Shown here one piece after another: positions 17,230-27,665 of a stretch of 64,000 nt of DNA. The notes below the pieces were generated by a model, which had not been told where the DNA came from, ran no database searches, and worked only from the letters and a program-made list of their open reading frames with translations. How positions within the stretch are numbered: the stretch's first letter is position 1; each line of letters opens with the position of its first letter. Origin of the DNA: Rhodococcus sp. OK302 (GTDB lineage: Bacteria > Actinomycetota > Actinomycetes > Mycobacteriales > Mycobacteriaceae); NCBI RefSeq assembly GCF_002245895.1, contig NZ_NPJZ01000002.1, positions 434,001 to 498,000 on the forward strand, read 5' to 3'. A program made the position numbers and the translations under genes.

Positions 17230-17867
17230 GCGCCACTCGGGCTGTCCAGCATTTGAGTGAACCACCGTCCCCGGATCAACTCCGGGGACGGTTTCCTGTG
17301 CTGACGGTGTCGGCTGGGACGGTGCTGTATCGGACGCACAAGGACGGCTTGGGTGCATGGTGGTTCGGGAGCAGTTTGCAGGGGCGGTTCGACCTCGCTG
17401 GCCCGTATGGGACCTGCTATACAGCGGAATCGGAACTGATAACGCTGCTCGAATGCTGGGTCGGAATCCGGTACATCCCTCGGACTGAAATCGACGGCCG
17501 CGCATTGTCCGCGGTGGCGGTTGGCCGTGACATACAGATTGCCGACGTTACCTCGAACATGGCCATCGAGTTCGGAATGACGTCCGAGATCAACACCACC
17601 GTCGACTACGACCTGACCCAACGGTGGGCAGAGGCGTTCCGCGCTGCCGGATTCGATGGCATCAGATACTGGGCGCGGCACGAAATGTCGCACACCCACG
17701 CGTGCCTCGCGTTGTTCGCCGTTGGCGGCGATCGTACGCATTCGGCTACACGGCCTAGCGACTACTTGGTGACCGACATCGATCTGCTCGTGGACCGGGA
17801 CGACTTGTGGGTTGTACTCGAAAAGGAAACCGGCACACAGATTCTCGATATTCCTGGGACTTTCTGA
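17226..17867 (+). CDS. RES-domain toxin (NAD-degrading type)
   Basis: A 213-residue protein with a RES domain. GTVLYRTHKDGLGAWWFGSS supplies the Arg, GPYGTCYTAESELITLLEC the Tyr and Glu, and a Ser-containing block follows. RES toxins such as MbcT are NAD phosphorylases or glycohydrolases that arrest growth. GTG 17226 overlaps the antitoxin stop. A GTG at 17298 would start just before the RES domain and would put the hairpin at 17264-17292 in the leader. The pair is a type II toxin-antitoxin module. Confidence 0.85.
   Translation: MSATRAVQHLSEPPSPDQLRGRFPVLTVSAGTVLYRTHKDGLGAWWFGSSLQGRFDLAGPYGTCYTAESELITLLECWVGIRYIPRTEIDGRALSAVAVGRDIQIADVTSNMAIEFGMTSEINTTVDYDLTQRWAEAFRAAGFDGIRYWARHEMSHTHACLALFAVGGDRTHSATRPSDYLVTDIDLLVDRDDLWVVLEKETGTQILDIPGTF
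17264..17292 (+). terminator. perfect 12-bp hairpin at the start of the toxin gene
   Basis: ACCGTCCCCGGA and its exact reverse complement TCCGGGGACGGT are separated by 5 bp, only 38 bp after the toxin GTG. No T-tract follows. It looks like an attenuator or translation-limiting stem between antitoxin and toxin. Confidence 0.5.
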
Positions 17868-18324
17868 CATCGATCTCGACAGTGAGGTCATTGCGCGGCA
17901 GGTAGCGAGTCCAGTGTCCGAAGAGAATAGGCGTCGGCGGTGTGTGTGGGCGTTTGGCGCCCTCTCTCGAACCAGTTCGGGCTGGGGCTCCGTTCCTGGT
18001 CCTACCGCTTCGGTGCCCAGCGGTCATGACAACGAGGGCAAGCTCTTGTTGCGCCGTGACATGCACTGGCTTTTCGGCCATGGTCTCATCGCGGCCGACT
18101 CAGTCGGAACGCTCGACGTGGCTGAAGAATTCCGTAAGTATCCCCTTTACGGTCCACGGGACACTCTTGACTGTTCCCATAGCCAAGAAGTAAACGGGTT
18201 GGTTGCAGCAACACTGGCAGGAATGGTGAATGCACTTGTAGGACTTGCGGGTTCGTCACCTGGCGCCAGCGCAGTTTTCGCAGTGGGGTTCGGGGCGTGC
18301 GAAACACTCGGGGTCTGCAGGCGG
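17868..18324. other. intergenic, no supported gene
   Basis: About 460 bp between the toxin gene and the IS6 remnant. No convincing coding sequence; the missing IS6 left end should lie here but its 5' coding part is not recognisable. Confidence 0.4.
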
Positions 18325-18648
18325 GCTTCCGTGAAGTCGAGGAGATGATGCTTGAACGCGGTGTCGTGGTGAGCTACGAGACGATCCGGCGGTGGTGCGC
18401 CAAGTTCGGGCAGGCCTACGACAACGGGCTGCGCGGGCGGCAGTCTCGGCCCGGTGACACATGGCATCTCGACGAGGTCTTCATCCGCATCAACGGTACC
18501 CAGCATTACCTGTGGCGGGCGGTCGACCAGGACGGTAACGTGCTCGATGTGCTGGTTCAGTCACACCGAAACGCTTTGGCAGCCAAGCGATTCTTCCGCC
18601 GGCTGCTCACAAGGCTGGAGTATGTGCCGCGGGTGATTGTCACCGACA
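18325..18648 (+). pseudogene. IS6-family transposase, central part (5' of split)
   Basis: FREVEEMMLERGVVVSYETI, RRWCAKFGQAY, the first DDE Asp in HLDEVFIRI and the second in VPRVIVTD are clear IS6-type transposase sequence. The first ~40 residues are missing or unrecognisable. The frame is cut after VTD by the IS110 insertion and resumes at 20295. Confidence 0.85.
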
Positions 18649-20294
18649 TTTAGATTGGGTGAGGGCCCACGAGACGAACGAAACACCGACTGGAGCGCAA
18701 GGCGATTCCCGAAGTTTGAGTGTTCGCCCGCGGACCCGCCCGGGTCGGATCGGTGTCCCTGTTCGGGAACTTGGAGCTGCCTCGTGAAGACGGACTCCTG
18801 CTTACCGAATGTCTGGGCAATGCCGTCCCCCGTTCCGGGCTTGTCGTCGACGTTCTCCCGAACAGAAAGGCACAGCACATGAACCTCACCCTCGGAATCT
18901 ACCTCGCCTGCCGGGCAGCGCATCAAGCCTCGCTCGCACGCCCAGATGGCACCTACATGTGGACCGGCAAAAAGTTCTTCACCCGACCAACAGACCTCGA
19001 AAAGCTTTGGACTGCAATCGGACTCAACCAAGAAGACGCCGTGACCGTCGTGTTGGAGCCGACCCGCAACGCGTGGGCACCGGTCGCCTCGTGGTTCCGC
19101 CGCCGCGGTGCCACCATCGTCATGGTGCCCACCACACAGTCCGCTGACCTGCGGGCCTACTACTCCAAACACACCAAGAACGACCACCTCGACTCCAAAC
19201 TGCTCGCCCGGCTACCGCTGCTCCATCGGAGAAGGACTGCGCGAGCACACCAGCGACGGACCCGCCAACCCGCTGCGCAGAGCGGTCAAGATGCGATCGT
19301 CGATCGTCAAGCGGCGCACCGCGATCTACCAACGACTGGATGCGCAACTCGAACTGCTCGGCCCCAGCTGGTACGACGCCTTGGGCAGCAAGTACGGCAA
19401 ATGTGCACTCGCCGTACTGATCCGCTACGCCGACCCCACCAGCATCCTGCGTCTGGGCCCCGCTCGTCTGACCCGATTCCTGATCCGGTATTCCCGCGGA
19501 GCCTGGCGCGACGAACACGCCCGAACGCTGCTGGCAGCGGCGCGCGAATCACTCGAACTGTGGGGTCCTGACGGCATCGACTTCGCCGAACTCGCCGCCG
19601 ACATCGCGGTCGAGGCACTGCAGGCCCGAGTGCTCACCGAGCAGGTCGAGGATCTCGACGAGCGGATCGCCGATCTCTACGAGGAAGCCGACCCGACAGG
19701 GATTATCGCTTCCGCGCCGGGGATGGGGCCGGTCAATTCCGCTGTCGTCGCCGGCCGGATCGGTGACCCGCACCGGTTTCCCAGTCTCGCTGCGATCCGT
19801 GCCTACTCCGGGCTGGTCCCCAAGGTCAGCCAGTCCGGACTGCACAACCACCAATACGGGCTGACCAAGGCCGGGGACCCACTTCTGCGGGAGGCCTTGT
19901 TCAATGCCGCCGACCACGCCCGCAAGACGGACCCGCAGCTCGCGGTGAAGTATGTCCGGCTCAGGAACTCCGAACGTCACCACGACTCCGCGATCTGCCA
20001 CATCGCGACCACGCTGCTGACCCGGATCGCCGCCTGCTGGCGCGCCGGAGAGTATTACGTGTTGCGCGATACCGACGGCCGCATCATCACACCCGCGGAG
20101 GGCCTCAGCATCGTCCGTGAACACCACCTGGTTGACCCGAAGATTCGCGAGAAGGCTGCTCACCAACGTCAGTCGAAGCGGCTGAAGGTGAGGGCGGGTC
20201 GGGAGCAACAGGAGTCGCCGAGCGCTCCAACATCCCGGCCCACCGATTTCGAGTCTACGAGGCTCGATGTCGCTTGACTGTTGTTAGGAACTCA
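18649..20294 (+). mobile_element. IS110-family element no. 2, inserted in IS6 transposase
   Basis: Joining 18648 to 20295 restores the IS6 reading frame VTDKLGSYG. The dinucleotide CA is present at both junctions (18647-18648 and 20293-20294). The element is about 1.65 kb with a 230-bp non-coding left end and a very short right end, the IS110-subgroup layout; the left end is where a bridge RNA would be encoded. Confidence 0.75.
18879..20277 (+). pseudogene. IS110-family transposase with one frameshift
   Basis: The start (MNLTLGIYLACRAAHQAS, ATG 18879, GAAAGG 8 bp upstream) lies in one frame through HLDSKLLARLPLLH. The rest (EGLREHTSDG to SRPTDFESTRL) continues in another frame after about position 19225. 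Both RuvC-like and Transposase_20 domains (IASAPGMGPVNSAVVAGRIG) are present. A single lost or gained base, or less likely programmed frameshifting, explains the break. It differs in sequence from the IS110 copies at 12.4 and 42.6 kb. Confidence 0.8.
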
Positions 20295-20590
20295 AGCTGG
20301 GTAGCTACGGGGTGGCCCATCGCGAGATGCTGTCATCGGTGGAGCATCGGCAGTCGAAGTATTTTCAGCAACCGGGCCGAGAATTCCCATCAACCCGCCC
20401 GACAGCGGGAGCGGGCGATGAAACGCTTCACCTCAGCCGGGCACGCGCAACGCTTCTCTCCGCTTTCTCGGGTATTTCGCCGCATTTCCGGCCACGCCGA
20501 CACCTGCTGACCGCGGTCGAGTGGCGTACCGAGATGGCCGACCGTTTCGCGGTCTGGCAGGAAGTCACCGCGACCGACGCCGCTGCCTGA
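20295..20590 (+). pseudogene. IS6-family transposase, 3' part (frameshifted)
   Basis: Continues the gene from 18648. GVAHREMLSSVEHRQSKY is in one frame, NRAENSHQPARQRERAMKRF in a second and LSAFSGISPHFRPRRHLL to the stop in the first again, so two further frameshifts have accumulated besides the IS110 insertion. The DDE Glu lies in the ENSHQP block. The element is dead. Confidence 0.85.
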
Positions 20591-20769
20591 CAGTGAACGG
20601 ACCGGCGGTATACCGGAACAGCATACCCAAAACAGGTTTCGCGGCAACGTTTTTCAGGCAACGTGACAGTGCCCTCAGTGAGGACGAACTACACGCCAAG
20701 ATGTCGGAAGTACGTTCCCGACTCAATCGAGACTGAAAATCGCTGCGCCCCACAGAAACCTGGACGCAG
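20591..20769. other. spacer with a short protein-like tail
   Basis: The plus frame ending at 20736 reads like the C-terminus of a real protein (SALSEDELHAKMSEVRSRL) and may be the tail of a gene cut by the IS6 insertion. No start or family can be given. Confidence 0.3.
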
Positions 20770-21435
20770 TCACGTCTGGACGACGCCGACCACCGGCGCA
20801 AAGTCACACGGCGGCAACCCATTGCTCGTATTGTCGAGCACGCTACCGAAAACCACGAACACGACGGTGCCTCGGCCCGTGTCGAGCGTGTTGGACAGAG
20901 TCACGACGTAATCAGCCGGGCGCTGCTGATGGAGCGGCGCACGTCCGGATGCCATGGTGCTCAGATTGACCCACGCAACCTCGAGCAGGTCAGCTTGGCG
21001 GGGCGAGGACATCGCCGTGTTCATGGCGCTGAAAAACACATTCACCTGGCCCGGAGCGATGATCGGCACCGGCAGACTCTCGTCGACCGCGGGACCCGCA
21101 ATCGCTTGGGCAATGCCGACCGAGTAGTTGTCGCTGCCAAATCCGCTCGGCAGACAATCGGCCGCCGCCGTGTCGTACAGGAAAGGCTGGGCCTGTCCTT
21201 CTACCAGGTGCACGGACCTCGGAAAATAGTTGTATCGAGGAGCCCCGCCGGCGATCCGCGAGAGCGTCGTCGCGACTGACGCTGCAGTTCGGGTACTGAT
21301 CGGCATCGCTGCGGACTGCAACGCAGCCGATACTGCTGCCACGTCGCCCAGCGGTTGGGCGTTGGCCTGAGCCGGGCCGGTCACAGCCATGACAACACCG
21401 ACACACGCCATCAGTCCTGCAATCCGTTTGTGCAT
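20770..21435 (-). CDS. secreted hypothetical protein
   Basis: A 221-residue protein with a clear signal peptide: MHKRIAGL, hydrophobic core MACVGVVMAVTG and a PAQANAQP cleavage region. The mature part has two or more Cys (AADCLPSGFG; LPPCDFAPV), suggesting a disulfide, and repeated Val/Ala beta-strand segments. Similar small exported proteins of unknown function are common in Rhodococcus and Mycobacterium. ATG 21435 is chosen because it begins the signal peptide, although the frame stays open far upstream through a Rep-like remnant. Confidence 0.7.
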   Translation of the reverse strand: MHKRIAGLMACVGVVMAVTGPAQANAQPLGDVAAVSAALQSAAMPISTRTAASVATTLSRIAGGAPRYNYFPRSVHLVEGQAQPFLYDTAAADCLPSGFGSDNYSVGIAQAIAGPAVDESLPVPIIAPGQVNVFFSAMNTAMSSPRQADLLEVAWVNLSTMASGRAPLHQQRPADYVVTLSNTLDTGRGTVVFVVFGSVLDNTSNGLPPCDFAPVVGVVQT

Positions 21436-21469
21436 GCCTGAACAGTAATGCGAACAGTCTGTTTTGGTT

Positions 21470-21960
21470 TGGGTGGCGCGCCGTAGTCCGGTGCTGGCGC
21501 GCACCCTCATTCCATCGCCACTGGGTTGCCACCGGTAGTGGAAATCGAGTGCTCGTCGGGCGGTTTGTTCGGCACGGCGAGAGTGATCGTGTTCGTTGGC
21601 GCGTTCTGCAGGGGTGGTTGTCGCCCAGTCGATCTGGGCGAGTCTCCATCGCAGAAAGGCGCCGGGGCGAGTTAGTTGCGCAGGCCATACCCAGCCGCGG
21701 GTTTGGGTGTCCTTGGTCAGTTCACGGGCGATGTCTCGGCCTGTCCATCGAGTGGTTTCGATTCCGGTTTGTTCGAGGATGTTGCAGATCATTCCGATGT
21801 GGCCGGTGGTTTTCAGAGCTGGTGCATGGGCCACTAACTGCGCGGCTGCGCGTTGCAACCCGATGGTCCGGGGTGTGGTTGTTGTTTGGTGGATTGTCTT
21901 GCCCGCGTGCGCTTGCACGCGTGTTGGCGGTCGCCGAACACCGTGCGTGGTTATTGCTAG
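21470..21960 (-). pseudogene. possible plasmid replication-initiator C-terminal remnant
   Basis: The frame upstream of the secreted protein reads LKTTGHIGMICNILEQTG, then RDIARELTKDTQTRGWVW and PGAFLRWRLAQIDW. This resembles the C-terminal region of actinobacterial theta-plasmid Rep or HTH proteins, where 'GRDI..AL..D...RGW.WP...P.GFL..RL' recurs. No N-terminal primase or HTH part is visible and it runs in frame into the secreted-protein gene, so it is at best a fragment. The assignment rests on remembered family pattern only. Confidence 0.3.
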
Positions 21961-22039
21961 GCATAACCCATTCGGGTCCTGTTGTCGTGACGACATGTTG
22001 CAGTTGGCCCATCCGGGTGATGGTCTGGGCACTTGCGAC

Positions 22040-22210
22040 TCGATCTGATGAACCACCTGCGGATCACCCGCCACGGACCCGGTCGACCTCGCACGAAGCC
22101 GGACCGGGTCCGCGCAGACGAGGCCTACTCTTCTCGCACCATTCGCTCCCACCTGCGCGAGCGCGGCATCGGGGCATTCATCCTGCAACCGTCGGACCAG
22201 ATCGGGCGCC
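22040..22210 (+). pseudogene. IS5-family transposase fragment
   Basis: Encodes GRPRTKPDRVRADEAYSSRT and RSHLRERGIGAFILQPSDQ, the conserved second-Asp block of IS5-type (DDE_Tnp_1) transposases. It stops abruptly six bases before the guaB stop codon, so the IS was cut where the guaB segment begins. Confidence 0.75.
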
Positions 22211-22215
22211 GCGTG

Positions 22216-23769
<1,554 letters not shown>

Positions 23770-23817
23770 CTAGGGTGCGTCTCCTCACACCTTTGTCCAG
23801 GTAGTGATGGCTCGAAG

Positions 23818-24292
23818 AGCCCGGGAGCCTCTACCACTATTTTCCGACCAAAGAGGCGATTGCGGCTGCGATTGTGGTTCGCTACCTCGACGAACTGATC
23901 GCGGAGTATCGCGTGCTCGACGACGCTGTCCTAGATGCTGGAGCGGAACTCGAACACCTCATTCGCACTTCCTTGCGGTGACGCATCGTCATCCACAGGC
24001 CTCGACGATCTATGCGCAAGACTCGCGGATCCTCCGCGCGTGCGACGTTGACGAGAACTTCCAGTCCCGTACCTTTTCGCTGCAACAGTATTGGCTTTCG
24101 ACTCTCGAAAGAGGCTGTAAGGCAGGGGACTTCGACGGGCAGTTGGATGTCCGGGTCGCCTTCCGATTGATTCGCGACGGGCTTTGGCTCACCGTGCGGT
24201 GCTTCGAGCCGTCGACGGTGTATCCGTTGGAGCGACTTGCTGATCAGTGTGTGCGGCTGTATTTGGCGGGTGTGCTGCGCGGGGTGGGTTGA
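23818..24292 (+). pseudogene. TetR-family regulator, truncated and frameshifted
   Basis: GSLYHYFPTKEAIAAAIVVR is the end of a TetR HTH domain, but the preceding helices are absent. After LEHLIRTSLR a stop occurs and the ligand domain resumes in another frame (RTFSQQYW-like: SRTFSLQQYWLSTLERGC, then GLWLTVRCFEPSTVYPLERL) to 24292. It faces the SDR gene convergently. Truncation coincides with the end of the guaB segment, so the same rearrangement probably destroyed it. Confidence 0.75.
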
Positions 24293-24373
24293 GATGGCCA
24301 GCTCACCCCACGCAGCGGGCGCAACATCGCGACTCACCCGGTGGGGTGGAATGCGCTGACTGTCAATGTGATC

Positions 24374-25207
24374 TCACGGGAGGCGTGCGGATACACCAGC
24401 GCTGATTTCGAGGGTCGTTCCGGATACATGCCGTGCCTGATCGGAGGCGAGGTACAAGACGGCGGCCGTAACGTCGGATACCTCGCTCCAGGGCACTCGC
24501 ATGGGATTGAGGCCGGCGTATCGACCGGCCACCTGTTCCTTGGTCGGGTTGTCGATGTCCGGTGCGAACAGCGAGTACATCGCCTGGTTGTGGACCATGT
24601 TCGTGGAGACGGTTCCCGGGCATACGGTGTTCGCGGTAACTCCACTCCCTGCGGTCTCGAGGGCCAGGGATTTCGTCAGTCCGATCACTCCCCACTTAGC
24701 GGCGGAGTAGTGCCCGAGATTCGGCGTGCCCGCTCTACCGCCCATCGATGCGACCGTGATGATGCGGCCGAAACCTTGCTCGATCATCGGGGGCGCAGCA
24801 GCCCGAAGAGTATTGAACACCCCGGTGAGGTTGATGTCGATCATGGTGGCCCATTGAACGTCGGTCAGGTCCGCGATCTTCCCGAAACTCACCACGCCCG
24901 CGTTCGCGATGCAGATGTCGAGCCGTCCGAATTCTGAGATGCTTCGGCTGACGGCAGCTCGTATGCCGCCGCTGTCGCGGGTATCTATTTCCATTGTGAT
25001 GCAATGAGATCCGGCTGCTTCGACGAGACGTTCCGTTTCCTTCAGGTCTTCCGTGCGGGCGAGTGGGTACGGAATCGTGTCCACGTCCGTGCAGCAGTCG
25101 ATCGCGATGATCGTCGCGCCGCCTTCTGCGAGGGCCTGGGCATGGGCGCGTCCCTGTCCCCTCGCCGCGCCGGTGATGAGCGCAACTTTCCCTTCGAATT
25201 GGGTCAT
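24374..25207 (-). CDS. mycofactocin-coupled SDR-family oxidoreductase
   Basis: A 277-residue short-chain dehydrogenase. Features: cofactor loop GAARGQGRAHA, NAG motif, catalytic Ser-Tyr-Lys (VASMGG, then YSAAKWG) and the characteristic insertion after the second strand (CCTDVDTIPYPLARTEDL) found in dehydrogenases that hold NAD tightly and pass electrons to mycofactocin. ATG 25207 follows an excellent AGGGAGG. It is followed upstream by an amidohydrolase gene 13 bp away on the same strand, with the LysR gene diverging beyond that. Likely oxidises an alcohol intermediate of a catabolic pathway. Confidence 0.88.
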   Translation of the reverse strand: MTQFEGKVALITGAARGQGRAHAQALAEGGATIIAIDCCTDVDTIPYPLARTEDLKETERLVEAAGSHCITMEIDTRDSGGIRAAVSRSISEFGRLDICIANAGVVSFGKIADLTDVQWATMIDINLTGVFNTLRAAAPPMIEQGFGRIITVASMGGRAGTPNLGHYSAAKWGVIGLTKSLALETAGSGVTANTVCPGTVSTNMVHNQAMYSLFAPDIDNPTKEQVAGRYAGLNPMRVPWSEVSDVTAAVLYLASDQARHVSGTTLEISAGVSARLP

Positions 25208-25220
25208 GTGCCCTCCCTTC

Positions 25221-26075
25221 TCAAATTTTGTAGTAGCGGCGAGCATTGTCGGAGTAGAACGAACGAAGCTCCCGGTCCGATGATTCGCCGACAATCGCGC
25301 GCAGCGATTCGATGAACTGACTGTAGGAACCGGCCATTGTTTCGATCGGCGTGTTCGATCCGAAAGTGACTCGGTCCCAACCGAATACCTCGATCGCACC
25401 TTCGACCCATGGTCGCAGTGCTGCCGACGACAGGTCGCCGGTCACCATCCCCAGCCCGGAGATCTTGCACAATGCGTTGGTGCGCTCCGCGCAGGCGCGC
25501 ATTGCCTCTGCCCAGTGGTCGCGATCAGCGCCTGTGGTCGATGAGGGCCAACCGCAGTGCTCCAAGACCACCGTTACGTCTGGGTATCTCTCGAGAGTGC
25601 GTAGCCACGCAGCCATGTTCGGAGGCTGTGTGACCAAGTCGAATACATGGTTGCGGTCGTTGAGCCATTGCAGCACAGCATTCGCCGCGGTGCTGTCGGG
25701 GTGGAAGTCGTAGAGGACGCGCACTCCGCGGAATCGGTCACTCTGGGCCTGACGTTCGAGGTCGGCAATGATCTCGGACTCCGACAGTGTGGGGTCGATG
25801 GTGCCGATCGTCACCAGGTTCAGTGCTGCGCGATCGGCGAGTTCTTCGACCCAAGCTTGCTCATCGAGGTAGGTGCGGGTTGCCGTGGTGGCGGACACGT
25901 GCACGAAAGCGTCGACCTTGAAATCTCCGGCCGCCTCGAGATAGTTGGTAGGTAGGAAGTCGCTGTACAGCTCGGGTAGTTCTAGCTGGCCGGCCATACT
26001 CTGCAATGCCGGATACCACGCGTTGTCGGTGACAGACCACAGATGCACATGCGCATCAACTACGTCATACGTCAA
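25221..26075 (-). CDS. amidohydrolase_2-family hydrolase
   Basis: A 284-residue TIM-barrel metal hydrolase of the Amidohydro_2 group (as in 2-pyrone-4,6-dicarboxylate lactonase and ACMSD). Metal-binding HVHLW lies near the N-terminus, later FVHVSATT, VVLEHCGWP and the conserved Asp-containing FGSNTPIE. TTG 26075 is chosen because a GGGAG lies 8 bp upstream and the protein then begins directly at DVVDAHVHLW; residues further upstream are not family-like. In an operon with the mycofactocin-type SDR and opposite the LysR regulator. Substrate probably a lactone or decarboxylatable acid. Confidence 0.85.
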   Translation of the reverse strand: MTYDVVDAHVHLWSVTDNAWYPALQSMAGQLELPELYSDFLPTNYLEAAGDFKVDAFVHVSATTATRTYLDEQAWVEELADRAALNLVTIGTIDPTLSESEIIADLERQAQSDRFRGVRVLYDFHPDSTAANAVLQWLNDRNHVFDLVTQPPNMAAWLRTLERYPDVTVVLEHCGWPSSTTGADRDHWAEAMRACAERTNALCKISGLGMVTGDLSSAALRPWVEGAIEVFGWDRVTFGSNTPIETMAGSYSQFIESLRAIVGESSDRELRSFYSDNARRYYKI

Positions 26076-26210
26076 TTTGTTCAGCTCCCGTTCACGAAAG
26101 GTAGGTAGGCATTCGACGCGAGCGCTCGGTGGCGCGTGTCGTCGGTAAACCTTTGGGCACCACAATTCTTGGCTGATCGGGACGAGATTACCAACGCTTA
26201 ATCCGACTGG

Positions 26211-26234
26211 ATCTAGCATGTGAGCATGCTAGAT
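26211..26234. promoter_or_regulatory. 24-bp perfect palindrome next to the LysR start
   Basis: ATCTAGCATG and its exact reverse complement CATGCTAGAT flank a TGAG spacer, ending one base before the LysR ATG at 26235. The site could serve LysR autoregulation and the divergent amidohydrolase/SDR operon. Confidence 0.6.
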
Positions 26235-27098
26235 ATGAGCGTGCGCGATCTCGAATACGTTGCTGCGTTGGAGGCGGAACGCAACTTCACCCGGGCGGCG
26301 GAGCGAGTGCACATCGCGCAGCCCGCTTTCAGCCAAGCGATCCTGCGAATCGAACGCCGCATCGGCGTGAAACTGTTCGATCGCACCAGCCGCACGGTCG
26401 CTCCTACGGCCGCGGGAACCCTGTTGGCTGCCCGTGCACGCCACATACTCGTCGATATCGCTGACGCCATTGACGCGACCCGTCGAACCGGCGCCGCCAA
26501 TCCTGCTGTGTATGTGCATGTTTCCGAACCCTCACTCACGGTCCCGCGCCGAGTGCTCTCGGCGCTCCGACGATCGTGTCCGGACCATGCCATCAATCAA
26601 ACAACATTGCCGCACAGTCAGGTTCGCGACCGACTCGTGAGCGGATCCCTCACCCTGGCAATTGGAGAGGCCATTCATGGACCGGGATTGCAAACTCGGT
26701 TGCTCACCCGTGAACCGGTGATCGTGGTGATTTCCGACGATCACCCACTGGCCGCATTCGACGCCGTAGACCGCGCAGAGCTCGTCCAGTACCCGATCGT
26801 GTCTATCGACAGCGCCCTCAGTCGCTGGAACAGCTTCGTCGAAAGCATTCTGGAAATGACCGGAGAAGCACCGAAGTGGAGTCGCACCACCACGTTCGGC
26901 GCAGCCACGGGCGCAGACCTAGTCGACGACTGCGACACCGTCCTGATTTGCGTGGAGTCCATGGGCTATCAACCCCCGGGGCGAACGTGGCGACCGATCT
27001 CGCCGCCATGTGCGACGGAGTGGTATGTGACCTGGCGAACCGATCTCGGCACACCCCAGATCATCGATGCACTCGCCACAGAGTTTCCCAATACTTGA
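26235..27098 (+). CDS. LysR-family transcriptional regulator
   Basis: A 287-residue LysR protein. The winged-helix HTH is at residues 1-60 (DLEYVAALEAERNFTRAAER, then AQPAFSQAILRIERRIG), followed by a periplasmic-binding-like effector domain (VIVVISDDHPLA). ATG 26235 is preferred to GTG 26220 or ATG 26226 because those lie inside the palindrome and because family members begin with a few residues before DLEYF. It diverges from the amidohydrolase gene by about 160 bp, the classic arrangement for a LysR activator of a catabolic operon. Confidence 0.88.
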   Translation: MSVRDLEYVAALEAERNFTRAAERVHIAQPAFSQAILRIERRIGVKLFDRTSRTVAPTAAGTLLAARARHILVDIADAIDATRRTGAANPAVYVHVSEPSLTVPRRVLSALRRSCPDHAINQTTLPHSQVRDRLVSGSLTLAIGEAIHGPGLQTRLLTREPVIVVISDDHPLAAFDAVDRAELVQYPIVSIDSALSRWNSFVESILEMTGEAPKWSRTTTFGAATGADLVDDCDTVLICVESMGYQPPGRTWRPISPPCATEWYVTWRTDLGTPQIIDALATEFPNT

Positions 27099-27539
27099 AC
27101 GGAAGGAATTTTCTGATTGATGGTTGATCCGACTCGGAGTTTTGAAAATTGGGTGAGGGTTTGTAGTTTCAGGCCTCGTTCGCGGCTTGGTTGGTTGTCT
27201 AGAAACTGAGCGGCTGTGATTTCCAGGTTGCGGGCTCGATGGTGTGGCAGCTGATTTCGGACGCGATCCAATGCCGAGGCACTTCGCGAGATCCTTCAAC
27301 GCCATCCCGGCGATACCGACGTACACGTCATCTTGTCTGGGAGCGGGAAGGCACGGTGGGCAACTGATCCGCAGTTCCGCGTCCGCAAGGCTTCAGACCC
27401 CTGGGCAATCTCAAGGCAGGTCATGCTTGCGTACGTGGGTGGCTTCCACTGCGGCCACCGGCGCCGGATGGGTGGTTCGTCATCTCACCGATTTCAGAAA
27501 TCTCAAGGTGAAGCGGATGGGCGGGTATCTCGCTTGCTG
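27099..27539. other. region without supported gene
   Basis: About 440 bp after the LysR gene. A short minus frame (ARNLEITAAQFLDNQPSRER) looks protein-like but is too short to assign. Presumably decayed mobile DNA leading into the IS1380 remnant. Confidence 0.35.
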
Positions 27540-27665
27540 GTTCCGGCAGCATCTCGACTGCAGACGGGTCGACCTGTCACGCCCGGAGCACCCTTCAGGC
27601 GGTGCCGGCCTGATCGGTGAACCTATCAGGCCGGCACCTAACCTCTCGTACAAGATTGAGGTTAG
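27540..27665 (+). mobile_element. IS1380-family right-end remnant (diverged)
   Basis: Aligns with the last 125 bp of the IS1380 copies at 49060 and 52126: GGCAGCATC..GACTGCA, the GGGTCGACC block, the terminal hairpin and the AAGATTGAGGTTA end. Many substitutions but conserved layout. Its outer end supplies the stop codon of the P450 gene. Confidence 0.7.
27601..27638. terminator. conserved IS1380 terminal hairpin
   Basis: An 18-bp stem with a 2-bp loop and one mismatch, 24 bp downstream of the P450 stop. Three positions differ from the hairpin at 52065-52102 and each change is compensated on the other arm. Likely terminates the catabolic operon. Confidence 0.6.
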
